Positions 1 through 8,103 of a stretch of 64,000 nucleotides of DNA are shown here, in pieces (the stretch's first letter is position 1; each line of letters begins with the position of its first letter). The position numbers and the translations under genes were made by a program. Below the pieces are notes generated by a model. The model ran no database searches. It saw only the letters and a list, made by a program, of their open reading frames with translations, and was not told where the DNA came from. Location of the stretch: positions 451,595 to 515,594 of the forward strand of contig MOEB01000001.1 in assembly GCA_001939945.1 (NCBI GenBank), read 5' to 3'. Source of the DNA: Aerophototrophica crusticola. Lineage in GTDB: Bacteria > Pseudomonadota > Alphaproteobacteria > Azospirillales > Azospirillaceae.

Positions 1-509
1 GCGCCCACATAGCGGAAGGCCACCCGGCCCTCGCCCTCCAGCCGCTTCAGCGTCTCCCCATCCGCCACATAGTTGCCCTCGCCGTGGCCGACGGGGATGC
101 GGATGGTCTGGCCGGCCTGGTAGTGGGCAGTGAAGGGGCTGTCGGTGGTCTCCACCTTCAGGTCCACCGTCTTGCAGATGTATTTCAGGGTCTTGTTGCG
201 GATCAGCGCACCCGGCAGCAGCCCGGCCTCCGTCAGGATCTGGAAGCCGTTGCAGATGCCCATGACGCGCACGCCCTTGGCCGCCCGCTCCCGCACCACG
301 GCCATGATGGGGCTGTGGGCCGCCATGGCGCCGCAGCGCAGGTAGTCGCCATAGGAGAACCCGCCGGGGACGGCGATCACGTCCACCTCCGGCAGTTCCG
401 TATCCTTGTGGAAAGCCATGTGGGGCTTGCTTCCCGACACCTGCTCCAGGGCGGCCGCCACGTCGCGGTCGCAGTTGGAGCCGGGGAAGACGATGACGGC
501 GGACTTCAT
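1..509 (-). CDS. purQ: phosphoribosylformylglycinamidine synthase subunit PurQ (partial, C-terminus off window)
   Basis: Glutamine amidotransferase subunit of FGAM synthase; it supplies ammonia for step four of purine synthesis together with PurL and PurS. The first 169 codons are present and run off the left edge; the family is usually about 225-230 residues. The N-terminus reads [16 protein letters not shown], the [13 protein letters not shown] motif follows, and the nucleophile Cys lies in GICNGFQIL. The start is the ATG at 507-509. Only the His/Glu part of the triad is outside the window. purS and purL would be expected nearby but cannot be checked here. Confidence 0.95.
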   Translation of the reverse strand, partial: MKSAVIVFPGSNCDRDVAAALEQVSGSKPHMAFHKDTELPEVDVIAVPGGFSYGDYLRCGAMAAHSPIMAVVRERAAKGVRVMGICNGFQILTEAGLLPGALIRNKTLKYICKTVDLKVETTDSPFTAHYQAGQTIRIPVGHGEGNYVADGETLKRLEGEGRVAFRYVG

Positions 510-772
510 CCCGCGGACCCGTTCCGTGAATGGGGAAGGGCTGCCGGCACCGGATGGGGCCGTCACCCCGATGCCGCCGCACCCTAATGGCCGAGGGGGT
601 GGATTGCAAGGCGGGCCGCCTTTGCCGCGGCCATGGCAGCCCGGCGGAAACCGTTCGTCTCCCGACCCTTCATCACAGGCCGGACCACAGAATTTTTGTG
701 GGAATACAGGCTCTTGCGGATGTCGGCAGGTCTTCCCACGTCAGGACTTTCGAAATCGAAAGTGGGATTCCC

Positions 773-868
773 ATGTCGCTCTATGACAAGCTCAGCATCG
801 TCGTCATCGGCTTCGGCTCTTTCGTGGGCATGAAGTACGGCCTCTACCTGCTCTGGGCCTCCAATTAA
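773..868 (+). CDS. 31-residue hydrophobic small protein
   Basis: A 31-codon frame beginning MSLYDKLSIVV and ending LYLLWASN. Residues 8-28 are hydrophobic enough for one membrane helix, with Lys6 and Lys21 as the main charges. The codons are almost all G/C-ending, which supports real coding in this GC-rich genome. A purine-rich AGTGGGA lies about 5 bases before the ATG. Its TAA overlaps the TAA of the convergent kinase gene through a shared TTAA. A longer in-frame extension to 530 reads as non-coding. No family is recognised, so it is an unnamed small membrane protein. Confidence 0.5.
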   Translation: MSLYDKLSIVVIGFGSFVGMKYGLYLLWASN

Positions 869-3546
869 GGGGTGGGGGCGAGCGGCACGGTGAACCGGAA
901 CGTCGCACCTTGGCCGGGCAGGCTCTCCACCCAGATCCGGCCGCCCATGTGCTCCACCAGCCGGCGACAGATGGCCAGGCCCAGGCCCGTGCCCTGGGGC
1001 TTGCCGGCCTGGGCGTCGCTGACCTGGCGGAATCGGTCGAACACCTCCTCCTGGTACTCCGGCGGGATGCCCGGCCCATTGTCGGCCACGGACAGGCGCA
1101 GCATCCCGTCCCCGTCCCGCTCCACCGACAGCACCACCCGCCCGCTCCCCTGGGGCACGAACTTCACCGCGTTGGACAGCAGGTTCAGCACCACTTGGGC
1201 CAGCCGGTCCGCGTCCCCCAGAACCAGCGGCAGGGCAGGGGGGACGGACAACTCCAGCGCCACCCCCCGCTCCCGGTAGAGGGCCTGGGTGGCATCCGCC
1301 GCGTCGCGGGCGATCCTTGCCAGATCCACCGGCCCGATGCTCCAGTCCAAGGCCCCGGCCTCGATCTTCGCCATGTCCAGCACCTGGTTGATCAGGCGGG
1401 TCAGGCGCTCGCTCTCCTTGATGATGGTGCCCAGGAACTCCTGCCGCTGCTCCTCCGGCAGGTCCGGGGTGTCATAGAGGATTTCCGACAGGGCGCGCAC
1501 GCTGGTCAGGGGCGTGCGCAGCTCGTGGGTGATGGTGGACAGGAACTCGTCCTTCATCCGGTCCAGCTCGCGCAGCCGGTCATTCGCCGCCGACAGGGCC
1601 GCCGTGGCGGCCTCCAGCTCGGCGCTCTTCCTTTCCAGGCGCCGGCTGTATTCGATCACGCCGCTGGTCTCATCCAGCATGCGCAGGATGGTGGCCCGCC
1701 CCACCGCACCCCCGCCCAGGACGGAGGCCAGCGCCACCCGGGCGGAGGCCGCGCCGATGGCCCCCGCCAGAAGCCGCTCCGCCCGCCGCACCAGACCGGC
1801 GTCGGCCAGGGCCTGCGGCGGCGGGCAACTCTCCCCCGGCCCGGCCAGCCAGGCGCGTCCGGGCCCCAGGAAGCGGGCCAGCAGGCCCTCCAGCTCCGCC
1901 ACCGTGGCGGTGCCGCGCCAGTCGCCGGGTTCCTCCTCCCCGTCGCCCAGCGCCTCTACGAAGGCGGGTCCTTGGGCGCGCGACCCCTCATCCTCGGGCC
2001 CCAGCACCGACAGGCCCAGATACAGCCCGACATTGGCCACCAGGCTCCAGAACAGGCTGTGGGCCAAGGGGGAAAGGCCCTGGACGCCGAACAGCGCCTC
2101 CGGTCGCAACGCCCCGATTCCCCACGGCCCCGCCAGCACCAGCCTGCTTTCCGGCACCAGGCTCGGCAGCAGCAGGGTATAGGCCCAGACCAGGGTACCA
2201 CCCGCGATCCCGGCGATGGCGCCCTGGCGCGTGCCCCCGATCCAGAACAGGCCGCCCAGCAAGGCCGGGGCGAACTGGGCCACGGCGGCGAAGCTGACCA
2301 GGCCGATGCTCACCAGCCCCGCCGTGCCGCCCGCCGCCTGGACATACAGCGCCCCCAGCAGCATCAGCCCGACGATGGCGGCCCGCCGCACCATCAGGGT
2401 CAGCCGGCCCAGGTCGCGCACCCCCTCCAGCGCGCCCTTGCCGCGGAACAGCAGGGGCAGGACCAGGTCGTTGGACACCATGGTGGCCAGGGCCACCGTC
2501 TCCACGATGATCATTCCGGTGCCGGCCGACAGGCCGCCGATGAAGGCCAGCAGGGCCAAGCCTTCCCACCCCGCCGCCAGGGGCAAGCCCAGCACGAACA
2601 TGTCCGCGGGCACGTTCCCCGCCGGCAGCAGCAGCAGCCCCGCCAGGGCCAGCGGCAGGACGAACAGGTTGATCAGCAGCAGGTACAGGGGGAACAGCCA
2701 TTGGGCGGTGTGCAGGTGCCGTTCGTCCGTGTTCTCCACCACCATCACCTGGAACTGCCGCGGCAGGCACAGGGTGGCGGCCATGGCCAGCAGCAAGCCC
2801 GTCACCCAGGCGCCCCCCTCCAGGGCCGGCGCGCCGGTCAGCAGGCCTGCCGTGCGCGGCACCTCCGCGGCCCGCTCCAGCAACGCCCCCGGCCCCCCGG
2901 CCAGGCCCCAGACCACCGCCGCCCCCACCAGCAGGAAGGCCACAAGCTTCACCACCGCCTCGAAGGCGATGGCGGTGACCAGTCCGGGATGGTGCTCCGT
3001 CGCGTCGATGCTGCGGGTGCCGAAGATGATGGCGAACAGGGCCATCAGCAGGGCGATCCAAAGGCCGGTGTCCGCCAACCCGCCCGGCGCCGCCCCACCG
3101 GTCAGCAGCTCGAACCCCGCCGACATGGCCTTGAGCTGCAAGGCGATGTAGGGCACCAGCCCCACCACCGCCACGCACGCCACCAGCCCGCCCAATGCCT
3201 GGCTTCGGCCATAACGGGCAGCGATGAAGTCGGCGATGGAGGTGGAGCGCTGCCGTCGCGCCACCCGCAGGATCTTCGCCAGCAGCAGCGGCGCCAGCGC
3301 CATCACCAGCGTCGGGCCCAGATAGGTGGGCAGGAACCCCACCCCCGCCTCCGCCGCCCGGCCGACGCTGCCATAGAAGGTCCAGGCCGTGCAGTAGACG
3401 GCAAGGCTCAGGGCATACACAACCGGCCCGCCCACCGCCTTGCCCGCCGCCGCCCGCCGGTCCGCCCCATAGGCCAGGGCGAACAGGCCCAGCAGGTAGG
3501 CTAGGCTGACCCCCGCCACCAGCCAGACGGGCAAGGTATTGCTCAC
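865..3546 (-). CDS. CbrA-like sensor: sodium/solute symporter domain fused to histidine kinase
   Basis: 893-residue membrane sensor. Residues 1 to about 500 are a sodium/solute-symporter (SSS) fold with many membrane segments, including PRQFQVMVVEN, as in CbrA. A STAC-type linker (AELEGLLARFLGP) and a short coiled coil follow. The kinase core has H box TITHELRTPL (His near 675), N box NLLSNAVKF, and G boxes DNGPGIP and GTGLGL, so it looks active. The GTG start at 3546 is chosen because it overlaps the TGA of the upstream small gene by 4 bp (GTGA), implying translational coupling. In pseudomonads CbrA controls carbon/nitrogen use. The same role here is inference, as no NtrC-type CbrB is adjacent. 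Confidence 0.85.
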   Translation of the reverse strand: MSNTLPVWLVAGVSLAYLLGLFALAYGADRRAAAGKAVGGPVVYALSLAVYCTAWTFYGSVGRAAEAGVGFLPTYLGPTLVMALAPLLLAKILRVARRQRSTSIADFIAARYGRSQALGGLVACVAVVGLVPYIALQLKAMSAGFELLTGGAAPGGLADTGLWIALLMALFAIIFGTRSIDATEHHPGLVTAIAFEAVVKLVAFLLVGAAVVWGLAGGPGALLERAAEVPRTAGLLTGAPALEGGAWVTGLLLAMAATLCLPRQFQVMVVENTDERHLHTAQWLFPLYLLLINLFVLPLALAGLLLLPAGNVPADMFVLGLPLAAGWEGLALLAFIGGLSAGTGMIIVETVALATMVSNDLVLPLLFRGKGALEGVRDLGRLTLMVRRAAIVGLMLLGALYVQAAGGTAGLVSIGLVSFAAVAQFAPALLGGLFWIGGTRQGAIAGIAGGTLVWAYTLLLPSLVPESRLVLAGPWGIGALRPEALFGVQGLSPLAHSLFWSLVANVGLYLGLSVLGPEDEGSRAQGPAFVEALGDGEEEPGDWRGTATVAELEGLLARFLGPGRAWLAGPGESCPPPQALADAGLVRRAERLLAGAIGAASARVALASVLGGGAVGRATILRMLDETSGVIEYSRRLERKSAELEAATAALSAANDRLRELDRMKDEFLSTITHELRTPLTSVRALSEILYDTPDLPEEQRQEFLGTIIKESERLTRLINQVLDMAKIEAGALDWSIGPVDLARIARDAADATQALYRERGVALELSVPPALPLVLGDADRLAQVVLNLLSNAVKFVPQGSGRVVLSVERDGDGMLRLSVADNGPGIPPEYQEEVFDRFRQVSDAQAGKPQGTGLGLAICRRLVEHMGGRIWVESLPGQGATFRFTVPLAPTP

Positions 3547-3734
3547 CGCCCCCTCCCGGCCCAGGCCAGCAGCAGGACCAGCAACGCCCAGGCCCCGAAC
3601 AGCCAGGCCAGCAGGCCTGCCCCGGCTTCCTGCCCGAACCCCGACAGCAGGGGCGGGCTGACCATCACGCAGCCTGCCAGGAACAACCCCAGCATCCGCG
3701 CCCGGTGCCGCGCTTCCCGCCGACGCCGGGGCAT
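3543..3734 (-). CDS. small membrane protein upstream of the SSS-kinase (CbrX-like position)
   Basis: 63 residues: an Arg-rich N-terminus (MPRRRREARHRAR) followed by two hydrophobic helices, about 15-32 and 40-58, and a short basic tail. It starts one base inside the stop of the exonuclease gene (TGATG) and overlaps the kinase start by 4 bp, so all three are probably translated together. Pseudomonas cbrA is preceded by a small translationally coupled membrane ORF, cbrX. Position and size match that, but sequence similarity cannot be asserted here. It may help insert or stabilise the SSS sensor. Confidence 0.7.
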   Translation of the reverse strand: MPRRRREARHRARMLGLFLAGCVMVSPPLLSGFGQEAGAGLLAWLFGAWALLVLLLAWAGRGR

Positions 3735-5818
3735 CAGAAGGCGCGCTCCCGCGCGTGCAGCTCCACCGCCATGTTGGACCGGCGGATGGCGTCATCCAGG
3801 GTGACGATCCCCTGGGCCGCCAGGGCGTCCAGGAACCTCAGGAAGATGGCCGCGGTGACCAGGCTGTCCCCCAGGGCGGAGTGGCGGTCCACCACCTCCA
3901 CCCCCAGGCTGGCGGCGATGCCGTCAAGGCTGTGTGTCCCGTCCTCCCCCTGGAGTTGCCGGGACAGGACCATGGTGTCCAGCACGGGCGTGTCGAATTT
4001 CACCCCCGCCGCCTTCTGCTTCATCTTCAGGAATTTCAGGTCGAAGGCCGCGTTGTGCGCCACCAGCACGGCCCCGCCGACAAAGGCGCGGAACTGCTTC
4101 AACACCTGTTCCGGCGGCGGCGCGTCGGCCACCATGGCATCGGTGATGCCGTGGATGGCGGTGCTGGCCGCGGGGATGGCGCGGCCGGGGTTGACCAGGC
4201 TCTGGAAGGTCTCCCCCGTCAGGATGCGGCCATTGACGATGCGCACCCCGGCCACGGACACCAGCTCGTCCCCCTGGCTGGGGGACAGGCCCGTCGTCTC
4301 CGTGTCGAAGACCACATAGGACAGGGTCTTCAACGGCATCCTGGCCAGCGCGTCCTCGGGCAGGGGCTGGTGCAGCAGGTCGAAGTCGAAAAACTCCGGC
4401 CGCGGCGCCGGGGCGGCCTTGCGGCGGCCGTGGGGCTCCTTGGGCAGGGGCAGGGGCACCCGGAGCCGGGACAACCCCTCGCCACAGCGCTCCGACCACA
4501 GGTCCGCGTTGTGGTAATCCAGGATGTCCGCCACGGTCAGGGCGGCCAAAGCGTCGGCCAGGCTGTCGGCCCGCCAGCCCTCCACCGATGCCGCCGCCAG
4601 CGGCTCCCCCTTCCAGCAGAGGTCGGCATAGACGAAGCGGTCGTCATGGGTGGCGGCGATGTCCAGCTCCCGCTGCCCTGTCGCCTCCGCCACCCGCTGG
4701 GCCAGCCGGGACAGCAGCAGTGCCAGGCCGTAGCTGTCCCCATGCAGCCAGCAGGGCAGGCCGGTGCAGGTCAGGGCCGGCCCCCCCTGGCGGGCGCAGC
4801 GCTCCGCCACCAGGGCGAACAGGTTGCCGGAAATGATGTCAGCCATGGGCCAGGCGGCGGTGATGCCGGCACGGTACTCCGTCGTGATGCGGGCCAGGGT
4901 GTCCTGCAACTGCCCGGACCCGGCCAGGATCACCTGCTCGAAGCCCTGCCGCTCTTCCGGCGACAGCTCCGGGTGCTCCGCCAACATCTCCGCCGCGGCG
5001 GACAGGTTCGCCAGGGGGCCGCGCACATCCTCCGTGGCGCTGCGCAGCAGCCGGTCGCGGGCGGCCAGGGACGCCATCTCCTCCGTCGCGTCCTCCAGGG
5101 TCACCACATAGCCGGTGACCGACTCGTCGGTGCCCAGGATGGCGGCCATCCGCCCTTGCAGCAGCCGCCCCTCCGCCGTGCCGGCCACGAAGCCGGCGGT
5201 GGTGCCATCCCGGTGCTCCTTGTGCCGGCCCTCGGCGATGCGCCGGGTCAGCCGGTCCAGGGTGTGCCGCACCGGCTCCGCCGTCACCAGCTCCACCAGC
5301 GGCCGGCCCAGGCCCAGGGCGGCGGCCTGGGGCAGCAGCGCCCGCGCCTCCTCATTGTATAGCAGCACCTGGTGGCGCAGGTTGCAGACCAGGACACCCT
5401 GGTGCAGGTCCCGCAGCAGGGCCGCCAGCCGGCCGGACTGTTCCTCCGCCCGCCGGGTCGCCTCCGCCACGGTGCGGTCGGTGTCCGCCTTCAGGGCCGC
5501 CACCTTAGCCGCCAGCTCCGCCACCAGGGCGGCCAGGGGGCCGATGGCCCCATAGTTCTCCGGCGGCAGCCCGCCCTTGCCGTCGCTCATCAGCAGCACC
5601 GGCACCTGGGCCGCCAGGCGTTTGCCGGGATTGATGACCCCCAGCCGTACCAGCCCCCAGACCAGCGCCACGGCGATCCCCGCCACGGCGGCAGAGACGA
5701 AGGCCATGGTCAGAACCGGGTCCGGCGACCCCCGCACCACCCAGGGCAGGGAAAGGCACAAGGCCGCGGCGCCCAACGCGATGAACAGGGCGACCCGCCC
5801 CAGCCGGGCCGCGTCCAT
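3734..5818 (-). CDS. membrane pseudo-histidine-kinase fused to DnaQ-like 3'-5' exonuclease
   Basis: 694 residues. Two membrane helices (about 8-28 and 36-58) are followed by a coiled coil, a PAS-like domain (about 130-250), a HisKA-like helix pair (255-315), a degraded ATPase-like region (325-457) and a DEDDh exonuclease (500-665). The H-box equivalent, residues 262-269, reads TEDVRGPL, so the phosphoacceptor His is Glu263. No N or G boxes are recognisable. The exonuclease is intact: Asp505 and Glu507 in FDTETTGL, Asp593 in HNAAFD, His646 and Asp651 in RHSALGD. The ATG at 5818 avoids overlap with the receiver gene. Exonuclease genes are known next to SSS transporters and kinases; the physiological substrate is unknown. 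Confidence 0.85.
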   Translation of the reverse strand: MDAARLGRVALFIALGAAALCLSLPWVVRGSPDPVLTMAFVSAAVAGIAVALVWGLVRLGVINPGKRLAAQVPVLLMSDGKGGLPPENYGAIGPLAALVAELAAKVAALKADTDRTVAEATRRAEEQSGRLAALLRDLHQGVLVCNLRHQVLLYNEEARALLPQAAALGLGRPLVELVTAEPVRHTLDRLTRRIAEGRHKEHRDGTTAGFVAGTAEGRLLQGRMAAILGTDESVTGYVVTLEDATEEMASLAARDRLLRSATEDVRGPLANLSAAAEMLAEHPELSPEERQGFEQVILAGSGQLQDTLARITTEYRAGITAAWPMADIISGNLFALVAERCARQGGPALTCTGLPCWLHGDSYGLALLLSRLAQRVAEATGQRELDIAATHDDRFVYADLCWKGEPLAAASVEGWRADSLADALAALTVADILDYHNADLWSERCGEGLSRLRVPLPLPKEPHGRRKAAPAPRPEFFDFDLLHQPLPEDALARMPLKTLSYVVFDTETTGLSPSQGDELVSVAGVRIVNGRILTGETFQSLVNPGRAIPAASTAIHGITDAMVADAPPPEQVLKQFRAFVGGAVLVAHNAAFDLKFLKMKQKAAGVKFDTPVLDTMVLSRQLQGEDGTHSLDGIAASLGVEVVDRHSALGDSLVTAAIFLRFLDALAAQGIVTLDDAIRRSNMAVELHARERAF

Positions 5819-5843
5819 CAGGCTTCCCCGCCCATGCCGGCCG

Positions 5844-6221
5844 TCACGGCCCACCCCCGGCCAGGTGGCGGCGAACCGTCTCAACCAGGTCGCGGGTGGA
5901 GAAGGGCTTGGTGATGTAGTCGGTGGCGCCCAGGGCCAAGCCCTTCTGCTTCTCCACCTCCCGGCTCTTGGCGGTCAGCATCAGCACGGGGATGGTCGCC
6001 CAGCCCGGCTCTGCCCGTATGGCCTGGCACAGGTCGAACCCGTCCCGCCCCGGCATCATGGCGTCCAGCAGCACCAGGTCCGGCCGCTCCTCCAGCATGG
6101 CGGGGATCACCGCGGACCCGTCCCGCACCACCCGCACCCGGTAGCCCGCCTTCTTCAGCAGGAACTCCAGGGACAGGACGATGCTCGGCTCGTCGTCGGC
6201 GACCAGGATGCTGTGCGACAT
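5844..6221 (-). CDS. single-domain (CheY-like) response regulator
   Basis: 125-residue receiver with no output domain. Acidic pocket Asp9/Asp10 (LVADDEPS), phosphoacceptor Asp53 (LVLLDAMMPG), the Thr in LMLTAKS and the Lys in ITKPF are all present, so it should be phosphorylatable. The start MSHSILVADD is chosen over an upstream ATG, which would add 34 non-conserved residues. It is first of a four-gene set, 25 bp ahead of the pseudo-kinase/exonuclease. The distal SSS-kinase is the likely phosphodonor. Output must be through protein interaction, possibly with the degenerate kinase or exonuclease; that is inference. Confidence 0.9.
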   Translation of the reverse strand: MSHSILVADDEPSIVLSLEFLLKKAGYRVRVVRDGSAVIPAMLEERPDLVLLDAMMPGRDGFDLCQAIRAEPGWATIPVLMLTAKSREVEKQKGLALGATDYITKPFSTRDLVETVRRHLAGGGP

Positions 6222-6415
6222 CAGGCGTTTCCCCCGTGCCGCCCCGTCCGCACCGTGTGCCGGCGCTGGCCGTTGGCATATCAGGGCGGCCGCATGCAGG
6301 CAGTGTAGGCCCTTGGCGAACAAGGGATCAAGGGCGCCCCAGGGGCATCACCGGTGCGCCACTCTGCCACGCGACGAAGGTCGCCCAGCGGCGTGGTCGG
6401 TCTTTCCCCGCCCGC

Positions 6416-7075
6416 TCATTCCCCGAGGAAGAAGTGCCGGATGCCCAGGATGATCAGCTTCACCACCACATAGATGCTGGTGGCGGCGACGACGGTGGAG
6501 GCCGCGGCCGCCACATAGCCGATCAGCATGACCAGCCCGTCCCGCTCCAGCAGGGCGATGGCCATGATGGCGATGGCCACGGCGGGGAACAGGTTGCCCA
6601 GCGGCACCGGCAACACCAGGATCACCGACAGGAACAGCACCACCGCCCCCGCCACCCGCTCCGCCAGCCCGGCCACCATCCCGGGCAGGCGGGGCTTGGC
6701 CACCCGCTCCACCCGGCGCATGTAGGGCAGGGCCTTGTTCACCATGGTCAGCATGTCTGACCGGGCGAAGCTGCGGTCGCGCAGGAAGCGCGGCAGCCAG
6801 GGCCGCGGGCTGCCCAGCAGCATCTGGAAGGCGAACAGCAGGATCGGCATCCCCGTGACGGTGGAGACGCCGGGCGGCCCGGGCACGCAGTTTGGCAGGG
6901 CGCAGAGCAGCATCAGCAGCCCATAGGCCCGCTCCCCCATCCCGTCGATCAGCATGCCGATGCTGACCCGGTCCGCCGGCACGCCGGTGGGGGACGCGGG
7001 CGCGTCCGGCCCGTCGCCGGCCAGGAAGGCCAGCAGGATGTCGCTCGTCCGGGGTTCCGGCTGTCTCATGGGCAT
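6416..7075 (-). CDS. exoD: ExoD family membrane protein
   Basis: 219 residues with several hydrophobic segments in the C-terminal half. The conserved ExoD pattern (SIGMLIDGMGERAYGLLML, LPNCVPGPPG) is visible. ExoD proteins were linked to exopolysaccharide production and nodule invasion in rhizobia and to alkali tolerance; the biochemical activity is unknown. Two close in-frame ATGs exist (7075 and 7069) and the choice is uncertain. It is separated from the receiver gene by about 190 bp in which no gene was found. Confidence 0.85.
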   Translation of the reverse strand: MPMRQPEPRTSDILLAFLAGDGPDAPASPTGVPADRVSIGMLIDGMGERAYGLLMLLCALPNCVPGPPGVSTVTGMPILLFAFQMLLGSPRPWLPRFLRDRSFARSDMLTMVNKALPYMRRVERVAKPRLPGMVAGLAERVAGAVVLFLSVILVLPVPLGNLFPAVAIAIMAIALLERDGLVMLIGYVAAAASTVVAATSIYVVVKLIILGIRHFFLGE

Positions 7076-7126
7076 CGCGGGCGACTCCGCCGCGGCACAC
7101 CGCGGCGACAGCGGTCGGGGAGGGTT

Positions 7127-7897
7127 TCAGCCGAGGTTGAAGCGGGTGATGGCGGCGGCGATGTCGTCCTGGAAGGCGGGACCCAGCCGGATCACGGCGG
7201 TCTGGTCCGGCATCCCCTTCAGCGCGTTGGCGTCCAGGCTGGTCAGCAGGGCCATGGGTACCTTCTCGGTGACGGAGATGGCCTTCAGGCCGCGGATCAG
7301 GTCCACGCCGCCCAGCCCGTCCATCACGGCGGCGGCGATCACCATGTCGGGGGGCATGCGCACCGCGATGCTGATGGCCTCGATCGGGTCCGGCACCACG
7401 TTGACCTTGAAGCCGCAGGCCGCCAGCTCCTGCGAGACCTTCTTCGCCACCAGCTTGTTCGGGGTCACCAGCATGATGTCGACGTCGCGGACCTCGACCT
7501 CGGTGATGTCGAACTCGTACCGCACCGGCAGGGCGCGGATGATCTGGTTCGTCTCCACCAGGGTGGGCTGCAGGTCCCGCTCCGCCATCTCGGCGATGCG
7601 GTCGGCGAAGGTGTGCAGGTGCGCCACCTGCTTCCCGTCTAGGTCCCGCAGGCCCGACAGGTAGGTTTCCATGCGCTGGGCGATCAGCGTCACGATGGGG
7701 AAGCCGAAGGTGGCGCCGGTGCCCTTCAGGCTGTGGGTCTCACGCCTGATGTCGCGGATCGTCTCCGCCGCCGTGCGCCGGCCCTCCCGGACCTCCTCCA
7801 GCGCGCGGTAGACACCGCCCAGCCGGTCCTGCACGTCGTCCCGGAACTCCAGCCGGAGCTGGTCCATCAGTTCATCGGAATCGTGAAGCTCGGCCAT
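7127..7897 (-). CDS. Hpt-domain protein with degenerate receiver domain
   Basis: 256 residues. The N-terminal Hpt domain (about 8-110) carries the phosphorylatable His55 in RETHSLKGTG. Residues about 138-254 have receiver-like spacing but lack its chemistry: the acidic pair is replaced in IMLVTPN, the phospho-Asp position is Ala189 (PDMVIAAA) and the KPF lysine is absent (RLGPAF). It can probably accept phosphate on the Hpt but not on the receiver. The start MAELHDSDE is preferred to an upstream ATG that adds an Arg/Pro-rich, unconserved stretch. Partner kinase unknown. Confidence 0.75.
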   Translation of the reverse strand: MAELHDSDELMDQLRLEFRDDVQDRLGGVYRALEEVREGRRTAAETIRDIRRETHSLKGTGATFGFPIVTLIAQRMETYLSGLRDLDGKQVAHLHTFADRIAEMAERDLQPTLVETNQIIRALPVRYEFDITEVEVRDVDIMLVTPNKLVAKKVSQELAACGFKVNVVPDPIEAISIAVRMPPDMVIAAAVMDGLGGVDLIRGLKAISVTEKVPMALLTSLDANALKGMPDQTAVIRLGPAFQDDIAAAITRFNLG

Positions 7898-8052
7898 TCG
7901 TTTCCCCCACCTTTGCAGCCCCTTGTACGCCCGCGGACGCGGGAGGGGCAAGCCGAAGGGTGTGACGATTCAAGTGTCGAGCCGTCGCAGGGGTCGGGCG
8001 GGCTCCGCTTGAACGTGTCTACGGACGGCGAAGGGTAACCCCGAAAAGCGAA

Positions 8053-8080
8053 GGGGCCGGCAGGTCGCCCCGCCGGCCCC
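8053..8080 (-). terminator. hairpin downstream of hemA
   Basis: A 9-bp perfect stem GGGGCCGGC / GCCGGCCCC with a 10-base loop, starting 23 bases after the hemA stop. On the minus strand it is followed by a modest T-rich run (CGCTTTTCGG). A Rho-independent terminator for hemA is the simplest reading. Confidence 0.6.
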
Positions 8081-8103
8081 TCGAACTCAAGCTTGGCCCG
8101 ACC

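Noticed and set aside
910-3504. 864-aa plus-strand frame rich in Gln, Arg and Pro
   Set aside because: Antisense shadow of the SSS-kinase gene, which has clear domains; low-complexity composition typical of reverse-frame reading in GC-rich DNA.
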